A stretch of 64,000 nt of DNA. Source: Sphaerisporangium siamense. Lineage in GTDB: Bacteria; Actinomycetota; Actinomycetes; Streptosporangiales; Streptosporangiaceae. Position numbers and translations under genes: made by a program. The notes beneath the pieces are model-generated. The model did not search any database. It was not told the origin of the DNA and saw only the letters and a list, made by a program, of their open reading frames with translations. The stretch spans positions 3,472,001 through 3,536,000 of the forward strand of contig NZ_JACHND010000001.1 of assembly GCF_014205275.1 (NCBI RefSeq), in the 5' to 3' direction. Below, in pieces: positions 50,613 through 60,100 of the stretch (position 1 is the first letter of the stretch; every line of letters starts with the position of its first letter).

Positions 50613-52016
50613 GTGCGCGGGCCCATCGACCTCCCCCTCGCCCTGGACCGCGCGGCGCCGGTGCCGCTCGCCGTGCAACTCACCGGGCAGCTCCGCGAGG
50701 GCGTGCGCGCCGGCATGCTCCGCTCCGGCGAGCGGCTGCCCTCCAGCCGGGCCCTGGCGCAACTGCTCGGCGTCAGCCGCACGGTCGTCACCGAGGCGTT
50801 CCAGCAGCTCTACGCCGAGGGGTGGCTGGAGGGCCGCCACGGCTCCGGCACCTACGTCGCGCACCTGACCGGCCGCCCGGGAGGGGACGCGGCGCCCGCC
50901 GCCCGCCGGGAGGCGCCGGCCGAGCCCGACCCGTGGGGCGACGCCGACTCGCCGCCCGCCGGGGTGATCGACCTGCGGCCGGGACGGCCGTGGGTGCTCG
51001 GGTACGACGAGGGCGCCTGGCGGCGTGCCTGGCGCCTGGCCGCGCTGCGCCCGCCCGCCGCCTACATCGACCCGTACGGCCATCCCCGCCTGCGCGCCCT
51101 GCTGGCCGGTCACCTGCGCAGGGCCAGGGCCATCCCCGTCGGGCCCGAGAACGTGATGGTCACCCGCGGCACCGGCAACGGGCTCGACCTGGTGGCCGCC
51201 GCCCTGCTGCGGCCGGGCGACGGCGCGGGCGTGGAGGAGCCGGGCTACCGCACCGCCCGCCACGTGCTGGCCGCGCGCGGCGGCCGGGTCACGCCGTGCC
51301 CGGTGGACGAGCAGGGCGTGATCGTGGACGGGCTCCCCGACGACCTGCGCGTCCTCTACACCACCCCCGCCCACCAGTACCCGCTCGGCGGCAGGCTGCC
51401 GATCGCCCGCAGGGAACGGCTGCTCGCCTGGGCCCGGCGCACCGGCGCCACCGTGCTGGAGGACGACTACGACGGCGAGTTCCGCTACGACGTGGCGCCG
51501 CTGCCCGCGCTGTACGGGCTCGACCCCGAGCGGGTCGTGCTGCTCGGCACGCTGTCGAAGTCGCTGACGCCGGACGTCGGCATCGGCTGGCTGGTCGCCG
51601 CGCCCGAGCTGCTGCGGAAGATCGCCGCGATCCGGCGCGTGCTCGGCGACCGCGCCCCCGGGCCGGTGCAGGAGGCGGTCTCGGTCCTGCTGGAGCGCGG
51701 CGACCTGGACCGGCACCTGCGGCGCATGCGGCTGGAGTACGCGCGCCGCCGCGCCGCCATCGTGGAGATCCTCGGCTCCCGCGCGCGGGGCGACTCGGCC
51801 GGGCTGCACGTCTTCGTCGGCCTGCCCGCGGGGACGGTCGGCCCGCTGGTCGCCGAGGCCGCCGCGCGCGGCGTGCTCCTCGACACGGCCGAACGCCACC
51901 ACCACGGCCCGGTGGCCGCCCACGGCCTGGTGATCGGCTACGGCTCGGCGTCCCTCGCCGAGGTCAGGAAGGCGTGCGAGATCATCCGCGACCTGATCGG
52001 CGAGAACGCCCGCTGA
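50613..52016 (+). CDS. MocR-type regulator (GntR HTH plus aminotransferase domain), PdxR-like
   Basis: A 467-residue fusion. A winged helix at residues 20-75 (GMLRSGERLPSSRALAQLLG, VSRTVVTEAFQQLYAEGWLE) is followed by a fold-type I aminotransferase domain with YIDPYGHPRLRALLAGHLRR, TRGTGNGLDLVAAALLRPGD, EDDYDGEFRYD and the PLP lysine in LGTLSKSLTPDVGIGW. Such proteins sense PLP or related amines. The neighbour is a PNPOx-like gene, which supports a vitamin B6 or amine-linked role. The GTG at 50613 follows GGAG. Confidence 0.87.
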   Translation: MRGPIDLPLALDRAAPVPLAVQLTGQLREGVRAGMLRSGERLPSSRALAQLLGVSRTVVTEAFQQLYAEGWLEGRHGSGTYVAHLTGRPGGDAAPAARREAPAEPDPWGDADSPPAGVIDLRPGRPWVLGYDEGAWRRAWRLAALRPPAAYIDPYGHPRLRALLAGHLRRARAIPVGPENVMVTRGTGNGLDLVAAALLRPGDGAGVEEPGYRTARHVLAARGGRVTPCPVDEQGVIVDGLPDDLRVLYTTPAHQYPLGGRLPIARRERLLAWARRTGATVLEDDYDGEFRYDVAPLPALYGLDPERVVLLGTLSKSLTPDVGIGWLVAAPELLRKIAAIRRVLGDRAPGPVQEAVSVLLERGDLDRHLRRMRLEYARRRAAIVEILGSRARGDSAGLHVFVGLPAGTVGPLVAEAAARGVLLDTAERHHHGPVAAHGLVIGYGSASLAEVRKACEIIRDLIGENAR

Positions 52017-52028
52017 CCCGCCCGGGGC

Positions 52029-53264
52029 TCAGGCGGCCCGGGGCATGAGGTGGTCGCCCGGCGGGGGCGGGGCCGGGCGCAGCGACTCCACGACCGGCAA
52101 CGCCCGCGCCGCGTACAGCGGGTCCACGGGAAGGACGTGCCGCGCCCACCACAGCGCGACCTCCGGCTCGGGCGACGGCTCGACGAACGCCTCGGCGTAG
52201 ATGTCGTACGGCGGGTCGTACAGGTAGCCGGTGGGGACGCCGCGCCGCTCCAGCGCGGCGATCGCCAAGTCGCGGTCCGACACCAGCAGCGGCACCCGGA
52301 ACAGGGGCTGGCCGGCGTGGGCGCGCACGCCGTCCGCCACGGTGGGCAGCTCGGCCAGCCGGGCGACCCCGGCCAGCCTGCGGTCGCGCTCGCGCGGCAG
52401 GCGGGCGAGGCGGCGGCCCTGGTACCAGCGGGCGAGGCCGCCCCGGGTGCGGCGGTAGTCGTGCAGGTCGGCGCGCACCCACGGGTCCAGCGGGGCCAGG
52501 CTCGCGCCGCCGTCCCGGCTGCGGGCGAGGGCGTCGCCCAGCGCGCCCGGCCGCAGGGCGATGCGGTACCCCTCGCGGGGCTCGTGCAGCCCTAACGCGC
52601 GGGCGGCCCGCATCGCCGGCCGGGCCATGTCCATCCGCAGGGCGAGGTGGCGGGCCGCCGAGGTGGCGACGGAGAAGACGTCCTTGCGCAGGGCGCCCGG
52701 CTGCAGCAGCAGGTCGCGCCCGCGCTCCAGCGCGCGCCGGTCGGCGGCGCCGTCCACCACCAGCACGCCCCCCGACCCGGCCCCGGCGTGCTTGGACAGG
52801 CTGAACACCCCCGCCACGCCGAACGTGCCGAGCGGGCGGCCGTCGACGGAGGTCTCGGCGGCGTGCGCGACGTCCTCGATCACCACCATGCCCGCCATGG
52901 CGCGCAGATCGTCCGGCAGGCCGTACAGGTTCGTGGTGAGCACCGCGTCCACCGTGCCGAGCAGCGCGCGGACGGCGTCGATGTTGCCGTCCAGGACGGA
53001 GATGGGGGCGATCACCGGGATCAGCCCGGCGGCCAGCACGAGGAACAGGATCTCGTCCGCCGAGATGGGCGACATGAGCAGGCGCTGCCCCGGGGTGCAC
53101 CAGTGGCGCAGGGCGAGGTACAGCCCGAGCCGGTTGGAGGGGAGGTACACGCTTTCACGGCCCGTGCGCGCCGTGATGATCTTCTCGGGGCTCACCGCTC
53201 CCTCTTCCATCGCACCGCCGCGGTCCGCCACCGCCTCGACGGTCAGAGCAGAAAGGTAGCGCAT
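52029..53264 (-). CDS. DegT/DnrJ/EryC1/StrS family aminotransferase-like protein
   Basis: A 411-residue fold-type I PLP protein: YLPSNRLGLYLALRHWCTPG, LLMSPISADEILFLVLAAGL, VIEDVAHAAETSVDGRPLGT and the PLP-binding FSLSKHAGAGSGGVLVV. The family makes amino sugars on nucleotide-linked keto sugars. Next to acyltransferase and envelope genes it may serve surface-polymer synthesis. The start is uncertain: ATG 53264 lacks a clear ribosome site, and ATG 53210 is an alternative. Confidence 0.8.
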   Translation of the reverse strand: MRYLSALTVEAVADRGGAMEEGAVSPEKIITARTGRESVYLPSNRLGLYLALRHWCTPGQRLLMSPISADEILFLVLAAGLIPVIAPISVLDGNIDAVRALLGTVDAVLTTNLYGLPDDLRAMAGMVVIEDVAHAAETSVDGRPLGTFGVAGVFSLSKHAGAGSGGVLVVDGAADRRALERGRDLLLQPGALRKDVFSVATSAARHLALRMDMARPAMRAARALGLHEPREGYRIALRPGALGDALARSRDGGASLAPLDPWVRADLHDYRRTRGGLARWYQGRRLARLPRERDRRLAGVARLAELPTVADGVRAHAGQPLFRVPLLVSDRDLAIAALERRGVPTGYLYDPPYDIYAEAFVEPSPEPEVALWWARHVLPVDPLYAARALPVVESLRPAPPPPGDHLMPRAA

Positions 53265-53332
53265 GCGATGACCGCGGGACGCGGGCTCGGCGTGAAGCCG
53301 ACCGCCTCCGGTCAGGTCGCCGGCGGGCGAGG

Positions 53333-54415
53333 TCAGGACGCCAGGGAGGTGCGGATGCGCCCGTAGGTCTTGAGCGCCAGGTCGGCGGTCTCGCGAAGCA
53401 CCGAGTTGGCGAGGACCGTTCCACGGGCCTTGCGCACGGGGACGCGCACGAGCCAGTGGACCCCCGCGGCCGGCGTCGCCCGGGCGATCCTGCCCTCGGT
53501 CACCCAGAGCTCGCCGGTCTTCAGCTTCTCCTTGTACTCCTTCTCACCGCGGCCCATGTCGATCAGGCGGATGCCGGCCTCGGCCGCGCGCTCGGCCATC
53601 GCCAGGTGGTGGATCAGGCCGGGGGAGTACTTGGCGAAGGCCGGGTCGTAGGCGGGGAACCACCCGGCGAGCGTGGTCTTGGTGCGCAGCCCGAAGTGGC
53701 CCGCGACCGGCCGGTCGCCGACGTAGATCATGTCGAGCGCGCCGGCGAAGTGCTCGGTGTCGACGTCCAGCAGGTTCTCGACCAGGCGGGTGATCCACGG
53801 CCGGGAGAACCGGTCGGCGCGGCCGGTCCTGCGGTACTGGTCGGTCTTCCAGTCGGTGAGCGTGCGCAGGACGGCGTGGTCGCGGATCCCGAAGTCGTGG
53901 CGCAGCTCGCCGAAGTCGCGCCCGAGCTTGCGGCTCTTGTACGCGGTGCTCTTGTAGGTCTTGCCCGAGACCTTCTTCAGCGTCTCGACGTACGCCTCGT
54001 ACCCGTCCGACAGATCGATCACGGGGGAGGGGTGGCGCGAGTGCCGTTCGGGGACCAGCGGCTGCCCGGCCAGCAGGTGGTCGAACTCGAAGACCCCGAG
54101 CCCGCACGCCTTCATCAGCTCGGGCACGGAGAGCTCGATGTCCTTGGCGTGCACCATGCCCTGCGCGTCGGTGAGCCCCGCCGCCACCGGCCTGCCGATG
54201 CCGAGCGGGTGACGTTCGAACGGGAAGAAGCCCACGATGTCGCCGCCGTCGGCCAGCACGGCCACGCGTGCCTGCTCGCGCACCCGGCCCGTCTCCATCG
54301 TGAACTCCGGAGACAGGAACGGGCTGTCGAACGACGGGTCGGCGGCCTGGAGAGCACGCCACCGTGCCGTCTCGGACGGCCCGAGCTCGCGGGGATGAAC
54401 GACGGAGATGCGCAT
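53333..54415 (-). CDS. FemAB/BioF2-like acyltransferase (GNAT fold)
   Basis: A 360-residue protein of the BioF2-like double-GNAT type seen in exopolysaccharide loci: FDSPFLSPEFTMETGRVRE, VAVLADGGDIVGFFPFERHP, KTYKSTAYKSRKLGRDFGEL and HFGLRTKTTLAGWFPAYDP, then LIDMGRGEKEYKEKLKTGEL. These enzymes add acyl groups to polysaccharide or lipid carriers. The ATG has an AGGAGC site. It lies 68 bp from the aminotransferase gene downstream and is probably co-transcribed with it. Confidence 0.82.
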   Translation of the reverse strand: MRISVVHPRELGPSETARWRALQAADPSFDSPFLSPEFTMETGRVREQARVAVLADGGDIVGFFPFERHPLGIGRPVAAGLTDAQGMVHAKDIELSVPELMKACGLGVFEFDHLLAGQPLVPERHSRHPSPVIDLSDGYEAYVETLKKVSGKTYKSTAYKSRKLGRDFGELRHDFGIRDHAVLRTLTDWKTDQYRRTGRADRFSRPWITRLVENLLDVDTEHFAGALDMIYVGDRPVAGHFGLRTKTTLAGWFPAYDPAFAKYSPGLIHHLAMAERAAEAGIRLIDMGRGEKEYKEKLKTGELWVTEGRIARATPAAGVHWLVRVPVRKARGTVLANSVLRETADLALKTYGRIRTSLAS

Positions 54416-54501
54416 GAGCTCCTACTGGGGTACCTAACGACGCGGGCCAGGCTCGCGCCTTTACCCAGCTTGGCTCCTAGGATGTAATAGTAGGATAAAG
54501 A

Positions 54502-55155
54502 TCAGATCACGGTGCCCGTCGGGCCGTTGATCGAATACCTCTCCGCCGCGCATTCCTGAGGCATGTCGCGGGCTTCCATCTCCGCGCGGTGACGGGGCAC
54601 GTCGAGGTTCGGCGCGAGGCCGCCGACGATGCGATGGACGTCGATGGGGCCGGGGTCTCCTTCCGAGGTGCCCGGCACCTGCGAGTTGCCGAAGTGGCCG
54701 CCCCTCGCCCACAGCCGCCGGCTGCGCTGGGCGGCCAGCGAGTGCGGGTAGGGCAGCGGGGGCCCGGCGGGCCAGTGCCGCGGCACCTCCCACGAATCCA
54801 GCCAGGCCAGGATGTCGTCCAGCCCGTCGAGCTTGCTCTCGGTGAACGGCTCCTCCACCGAGCCCAGCACGCGGATCTGCACGCACACCCTGCCCTGCCT
54901 GTTGAGATCGCCGGGCAGGCCGTTTGCCGCGCGTGTGGGGGGCAGAGACTGGACGATCTGCCCGGAGACGGGGTTCCACACGAGATGGGCGGGCTGTTTG
55001 ATCTGCACGAGCCGCTGGGCGACGGATTTGGCGGAGACCCGCTGGGGATCGGTCGGCCAAATGAACCAGACCACGCGGGGCGCGCCGCCGGCCATGGGGC
55101 CGGCGTCCTCTGGAGCGGGAATTCGACTGGCGACGGGCAGCCATGCTCGGGCCAC
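54502..55155 (-). CDS. Protein resembling a peptidoglycan amidase domain
   Basis: A 217-residue protein. The core (VVWFIWPTDPQRVSAKSVAQ, WNPVSGQIVQSLPPTRAANG, ARGGHFGNSQVPGTSEGDPG) resembles actinobacterial amidase/PGRP-like domains, in which HxxVP and the DPG tail lie near the zinc site. Zinc ligands cannot be assigned with certainty, and there is no signal peptide, which is odd for a wall hydrolase. The GTG at 55155 follows GAGGGGG. It could be a phage-derived endolysin-like gene or a cytoplasmic relative. Confidence 0.5.
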   Translation of the reverse strand: MARAWLPVASRIPAPEDAGPMAGGAPRVVWFIWPTDPQRVSAKSVAQRLVQIKQPAHLVWNPVSGQIVQSLPPTRAANGLPGDLNRQGRVCVQIRVLGSVEEPFTESKLDGLDDILAWLDSWEVPRHWPAGPPLPYPHSLAAQRSRRLWARGGHFGNSQVPGTSEGDPGPIDVHRIVGGLAPNLDVPRHRAEMEARDMPQECAAERYSINGPTGTVI

Positions 55156-55485
55156 TGTGCCCCCTCAAATCCTCGGTCGCCGGATTCATACCGCTTTCAT
55201 GCCAGCTCCACACCTTAAGATGCTTGATTATTAGTTCGGCGCTTCATCGGCAGACTTGAGTGGTTAAAGCGATTATCGGGTGGTCCAGTGACGGACCACG
55301 GCTCCCGGCACGACGGCGTGCCGCCGACGCGTCGGCGGCGCCGGGACAGCGCCATGACAGCGCCATGACGGCGGCACGACATCGGCACGACGGCCGTGCG
55401 GCGGCGGGGAGCCGGACGCGGGACATCAGGGGGACGGCGCGGGGGTCACCGCCCGTAGTGGGAGCATTTCAAGGGTCTTGCAAGC
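55156..55485. other. 330-bp intergenic region with short inverted and direct repeats
   Basis: No gene is visible between the divergent amidase-like and GH39-like genes. The left part (55180-55280) is A+T richer and should hold promoters. Elements seen: an inverted repeat GTGGTCC/GGACCAC (55280-55299), a perfect 20-bp palindrome GCCGCCGACGCGTCGGCGGC (55320-55339), and an 11-bp tandem direct repeat GACAGCGCCAT (55345-55366). Confidence 0.65.
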
Positions 55486-56892
55486 GTGAGCGGATACGGT
55501 GACGAAGTGTTGGAGAACAGTGGCCGGCATGCTCGGCGTCGCTACATCCCCCGCGGGCCCGCGGCCATCGGGGCAGGCCTGATCGCGCTCGCCCTGGTGG
55601 CGGGGCTCCTGGCGGTCGCCGCCCGGCGCGGGCCCGAGCGCTCCGAGGGCGTGGCGGCCACCATCGTCGCCACCCCCCAGCCGCCGCCCACGCTGGAACC
55701 CCCGCCGGTGGTCGAGAGCTGGCCGCGCTGGGGCGTCACGCACACGCAGTACAGCGCCGACAACGAGACCGACGAGGTCAGGAGCCGGGCGGCCGACCTG
55801 TTCAGCCGGGTCCCCGTCCTGCAGAACCAGCACATCATGGGCTGGGGCGCGGGCAACCCCGAGCCCTCGCCCGGCAAGTACGACTTCCGCGACCTGGACC
55901 GCCGGGTCAAGCTGATGGCCGCCACCAAGGCCCAGCCGGTCCTCACCCTGTGCTGCGCGCCCGACTGGATGAAGGGCGGCGCGGAGGGCCGCACGAACTG
56001 GGGCAAGATCGAGGTCGCCCCCCAGCGGGAGCACTTCGACGACTTCGCCGCGCTGGCCGCCACCGTCGCCAAGCGCTACCCCACCGTCACCCACTACATG
56101 GTCTGGAACGAGTTCAAAGGCTTCTGGGACGAGGCGCACAACAACTGGGACGTCGAGGCGTACACCGACCTGTACAACCGCGTCTACGACGCGCTCAAGG
56201 CCGTGAACCCGAAGATCCAGGTGGGCGGCCCGTACGTCCCGGTGGACAGCCACGTCTCCAGCGCCAACTCCTCCACGGTCAAGGGACCGTGGGGCTCCAT
56301 CGACAGCAGGCCGCTGGAGAGCATCCAGTACTGGCTGGAACACAAGAAGGGCGCCGACTTCATCGTCGTCGACGCCTCCTCGGCCACCAACGACCGCGGC
56401 CTGGTCCCCGACGAGTTCACCGCGCTGAAGAAGTTCTCCGCCGTGACCGCCTGGCTGCGGGAGAGGAGCGGCGACCTGCCCGTCTGGTGGGCCGAGTGGT
56501 ACATCTCACCCGACAACATCGACTGGGACGAGCAGCACCGCACGGCCGTGCAGGCCGCGGCCATGATGGAGTTCGCCAGGAGCGGGGCCGCGACCGCCCT
56601 CTACTGGAACCCGCAGCGCCGCGAGGGGGACGACTGTCCCGGCTGCCTCTGGTCGCCCGCGCGCGGGGACGAGATGCCGATGGCGGGCCTGATCAGCGGG
56701 TTCACGCGCTGGTTCCCCGCGGGCGCCGCGCTGGTGGACGTCCAGACCTCCGACCCGCGCGTCCAGGTGCTCGCCGTGGACAAGCAGATGATCATGGTGA
56801 ACACGGCCGGCGCGGCGCTGAAGGTCCAGGTCGACGGCCGCCCCTTCGAACTGCGGCCGTACGCGGTCCAGTGGAGCGACCGGGGGCAGTGA
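55486..56892 (+). CDS. Membrane-anchored glycoside hydrolase, GH39-like
   Basis: A 468-residue protein: a cytoplasmic tail of about 24 residues, one signal-anchor helix (AAIGAGLIALALVAGLLAVA), a Pro-rich spacer, then a TIM-barrel of about 340 residues. VTHYMVWNEFKGFWDE carries the Asn-Glu acid/base pair, and LPVWWAEWYISP a likely nucleophile Glu, in the order of clan GH-A enzymes such as beta-xylosidase GH39. It ends with a small beta domain (VQVLAVDKQMIMVNTAGAAL). It probably trims the polymer made by the adjoining locus. A start at GTG 55507 is also possible. Confidence 0.75.
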   Translation: MSGYGDEVLENSGRHARRRYIPRGPAAIGAGLIALALVAGLLAVAARRGPERSEGVAATIVATPQPPPTLEPPPVVESWPRWGVTHTQYSADNETDEVRSRAADLFSRVPVLQNQHIMGWGAGNPEPSPGKYDFRDLDRRVKLMAATKAQPVLTLCCAPDWMKGGAEGRTNWGKIEVAPQREHFDDFAALAATVAKRYPTVTHYMVWNEFKGFWDEAHNNWDVEAYTDLYNRVYDALKAVNPKIQVGGPYVPVDSHVSSANSSTVKGPWGSIDSRPLESIQYWLEHKKGADFIVVDASSATNDRGLVPDEFTALKKFSAVTAWLRERSGDLPVWWAEWYISPDNIDWDEQHRTAVQAAAMMEFARSGAATALYWNPQRREGDDCPGCLWSPARGDEMPMAGLISGFTRWFPAGAALVDVQTSDPRVQVLAVDKQMIMVNTAGAALKVQVDGRPFELRPYAVQWSDRGQ

Positions 56893-56940
56893 CCCCCGGC
56901 CTGACACCGGCTCGGCGGAGCCCCCTCGGCCAGGAGGCTC

Positions 56941-57100
56941 CGCCCGCTCAGGTCGAGATCAGCACCGGGAACCTCGCCCGAACAGGCAAGGTCGGCGCAG
57001 GGAACGTCACCCGATCACACCAGGTCGGCGCCGGCGACCTCGCCCGCTCAGGCGAGGTCCGTGCCGGTGACTTCGCCCGCTCACGGTGAGGTCAGCGTCA
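56941..57100. repeat. Tandem 33-bp repeats between convergent genes
   Basis: About five degenerate copies of a 33-bp unit, each starting near CGCCCG(CTCA) and containing GGTCGGCGCCGG-like cores, begin at 56941, 56975, 57008, 57041 and 57074 (the first unit is 34 bp). They fill the gap between the GH39-like stop and the membrane-protein stop, and the last one enters that gene. In one frame they read as 11-residue repeats, but there is no start or stop context for a gene. Confidence 0.75.
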
Positions 57101-60100
57101 GGAAGCGCTCGACGATCACGGCCAGTGCCGCCGCCGTCATGAGCATGCCGACGATCACCAGCCTGCGGCGGCCACGCGGCGTCCGCTCGGTGCCGCGCAG
57201 CCGTACCAGCTCCGCCGCGAACAACGTCGCCACCGCCAGCGCCAGCGCCACCAGCCCCACCGGCGTCCACGGCGTGGAGCGGTCGCCGACCAGCGTCATC
57301 GCCGTCGGCGGCGGGATCTCCGAACCCTTCGGGTACGAGCGCAGCGTGTAGATCGCCGCGTCCGCGTTGGCGAACACCCGCTTCAGGCTCGTGGAGGAGT
57401 CCAGCGCGGCGCGGAACCGCTTCCCCCAGTCCGAGGGGAAGCCGTGGTTCAGCTCCAGGTACGCCGCCTGCCCGCGACTGGTGATCAGGAACGTGTTGGC
57501 CGCCTTGCCGCGCAGCGCCGTCAGCACCCCGGCCAGGTCCTTCGGGTTCTTGGTGACCAGCGCCTGGTCGTACTCCACCAGGTCGATGTCCCGCTCGCGC
57601 CACGGGATCGTCGGCGTGACCTCCTCGCCGAGCACCGGCACCAGGTACAGCAGCCGCGCGCTCGGCCGGTCGTGGGCGTAGACGTAGTGCATCGCCGCCG
57701 CCTCGCCCGTCGTGACCCGCTCGAACTTCTCGTTCCCGTAGCGCGCCACCAGGAACGCCACCGACAACACCAGCGCCGTCCCCGCCGCCAGCACCGCCGA
57801 GATCTTCCGCGTCGTGGCCGGGGACGGGCGGAACCTGCGGCGCCGCTCGGGGACCGCCTCGCCCTCCCGCGCGTCGCCCGTGTTCGCCGGCAGGTTCGGG
57901 AAGAACGCGTACGCGCCGAGAATGCACGCCGCGGGCAGCGCGAACATGTAGACGCGCAGGCCGATCTCGCCGCCGTAACTCTGCAGGCCGAGCGCCAGGA
58001 CGGGAACGCACAGCAGCACCAGCGCGCTGCGGTCGGCGACGCCCCGCCGCAGGCGCCGCAGCAGGCCCACCCCGGCGAACATCAGGATCACGCCGCAGAT
58101 GGCCAGCCGCACCTGCAGCACGATGGCGTGCTGCGGGTCGGTGCCCTCCAGGCGGTCGCCGGTGTTCTCCTGCAGGTTGGCGAAGATCTTGCCGATGCCG
58201 CCGAACAGCTCGTTGATCCGGCCGCTCCAGAACGGCGTCGCCTGGTAGTTGATCCACGCGATCACGATCAGGCCGAGGAACACCGGCAGTGCCAGCGACA
58301 GCGTGCTGCGCCGCAGCAGGATCAGGCCCGTCAGCGCGCCGAGCATCATGAACGGCGTGATCTGGTGGGTGGCCGTCGTCGCCACGAACAGGCCGACCAG
58401 CAGCGTCAGCAGCACCACCCGGTCGGTCACCGTCGTCGGCCGCGCCGGCAGCTCGCCGGGCGCCAGCCGGTCCAGCCGGGCGAGCAGCCGCCGCAGGCGT
58501 CCCTTGGCGGGCAGCGGCGCGGTCCGCGGCTCCGCGCGGCCGAACCAGCGCATCAGGATCGCCACGAACACCAGGTACAGCGCGAACGTGAAGCCCTGCG
58601 GCGAAAAGTAGTCCTGGCCGATCCACTGGACGAGGACGAACAGCAGCGCGGCGAACCAGCGCGCCCGGGTGGTCGCGACGATCTGGCGCAGGATCAGCAC
58701 GAACGGCAGCAGGTACAGCAGGTTGGACAGGAACGGCGTCCACTGCAGCACCATCGACGGGTCGTCGATCCCGGCGGCGCGCAGCACGAAGCCGAACAGC
58801 GCGAAGAAGCCCGGCCAGGCGAACCGGGCGTCCAGGCCGGGCAGGGCCTCGCCCGCGCGGCCGATGTACTCGGCGAAGCCCGCGTGGACCCAGGCGGTGT
58901 GGAAGCGGGGCTCGGGCTCGATCAGCGCCGCCGCGCCGTGCAGGGCGAAGGTGATCGCGCCGAGCTGGGACAGCAGCAGGCCCTTGCGGTCGGTGTTCTG
59001 CGTCAGGGTCACGAAGAACGACACGATGAGCAGCGCGATCGCGGCGAACGCCGTCACGGGGAGCACCGAGATCAGGCCCAGGCCGTCGATCTTGTCCAGG
59101 TCGACCCCGCGCATGGGCCCGTGCGGCACCCGCATGGCCAGCACGTACATGACCAGGCCCTCGATGGTGAGCAACGGCGGCAACCAGAACGCCGCCTTCC
59201 CCGCCACCCGCCCCGCGAGCACCCCTTCCCGCACCCGGGCCGACCGGTCCCGCGCGGCCTGGTCCCGCCGCGCCGACTCCTCTCCTCGCGTCGCCTGGTC
59301 CGGGTGCGCGGCCTGGTCCCGCCGCGCCGCTTTCTCCGTCCGAGCGGCCTTCTGGGCGCGAGCCGTCCCGTCGGCCTCGAAGGTCTTGTTCGCCCGGGAC
59401 ATCCTGTTGGCCCGGGCCGTCTTGCCCGCCCGAGCGGTCCCGGCCGCCTCAGCCGTCTTACTCGCCCCGGCCGTCCGGTCCGCTCCCGTCGCATTGTGCG
59501 CGCGAGAGGTCTCGTCGGCCCGCGCCGTCTCCGCCGCCAGGGCCGCCTCGCGGGCCGACTTCCTCGCCCGCGCCTCTCTCTCCCTCCGCTTCCGCGCCGC
59601 CTTCTCCGTCCACGTCCGGGCCGGGCTCACACGCTTCCCGGCCGCGGGCCCGGTGGCCTCCGTGGGGACGTGCGCGGACTCCTGGGCGTCGGTCGCCCGG
59701 TCCGCGGTTTTCGCGGGGGGTTCGATCGGCTCGCGGGTGGCGAGTATCTCGCGGACGTACCTGCGGGGCGCCGTGTTCGCCGGGTCCAGATACAGGGGCA
59801 TCACCAGAGGACCGGGAGCCGCCGCGGCCCCCGTGGCCGCCGGGCTACGGAAGTCCGCCGTCTCGTCGCCCGTGTACTCCGCCTCGTCGCGGCCGTCTCC
59901 CTCGTCCGGGCCGTCCCCCTTGGGGGAAGGGCCTTGAGCGGAGCCGCCCGGCACGGATTCCTTGGGGCTGGACTTCTCGGCCGCGGGGTCATCCCCGGTG
60001 GAGTCCTCCGGCTGGCGGGCGTCCCCAGGTGAGTCCTGGTCAGGGTGCGCCGGGGGTGCGGATTCCTCGGGAGAGGACTTGGGCGTTCTGTGGCGGCGGA

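Noticed and set aside
56941..57100. CRISPR array
   Set aside because: Units are contiguous and degenerate with no unique spacers, and no cas genes are in the window.
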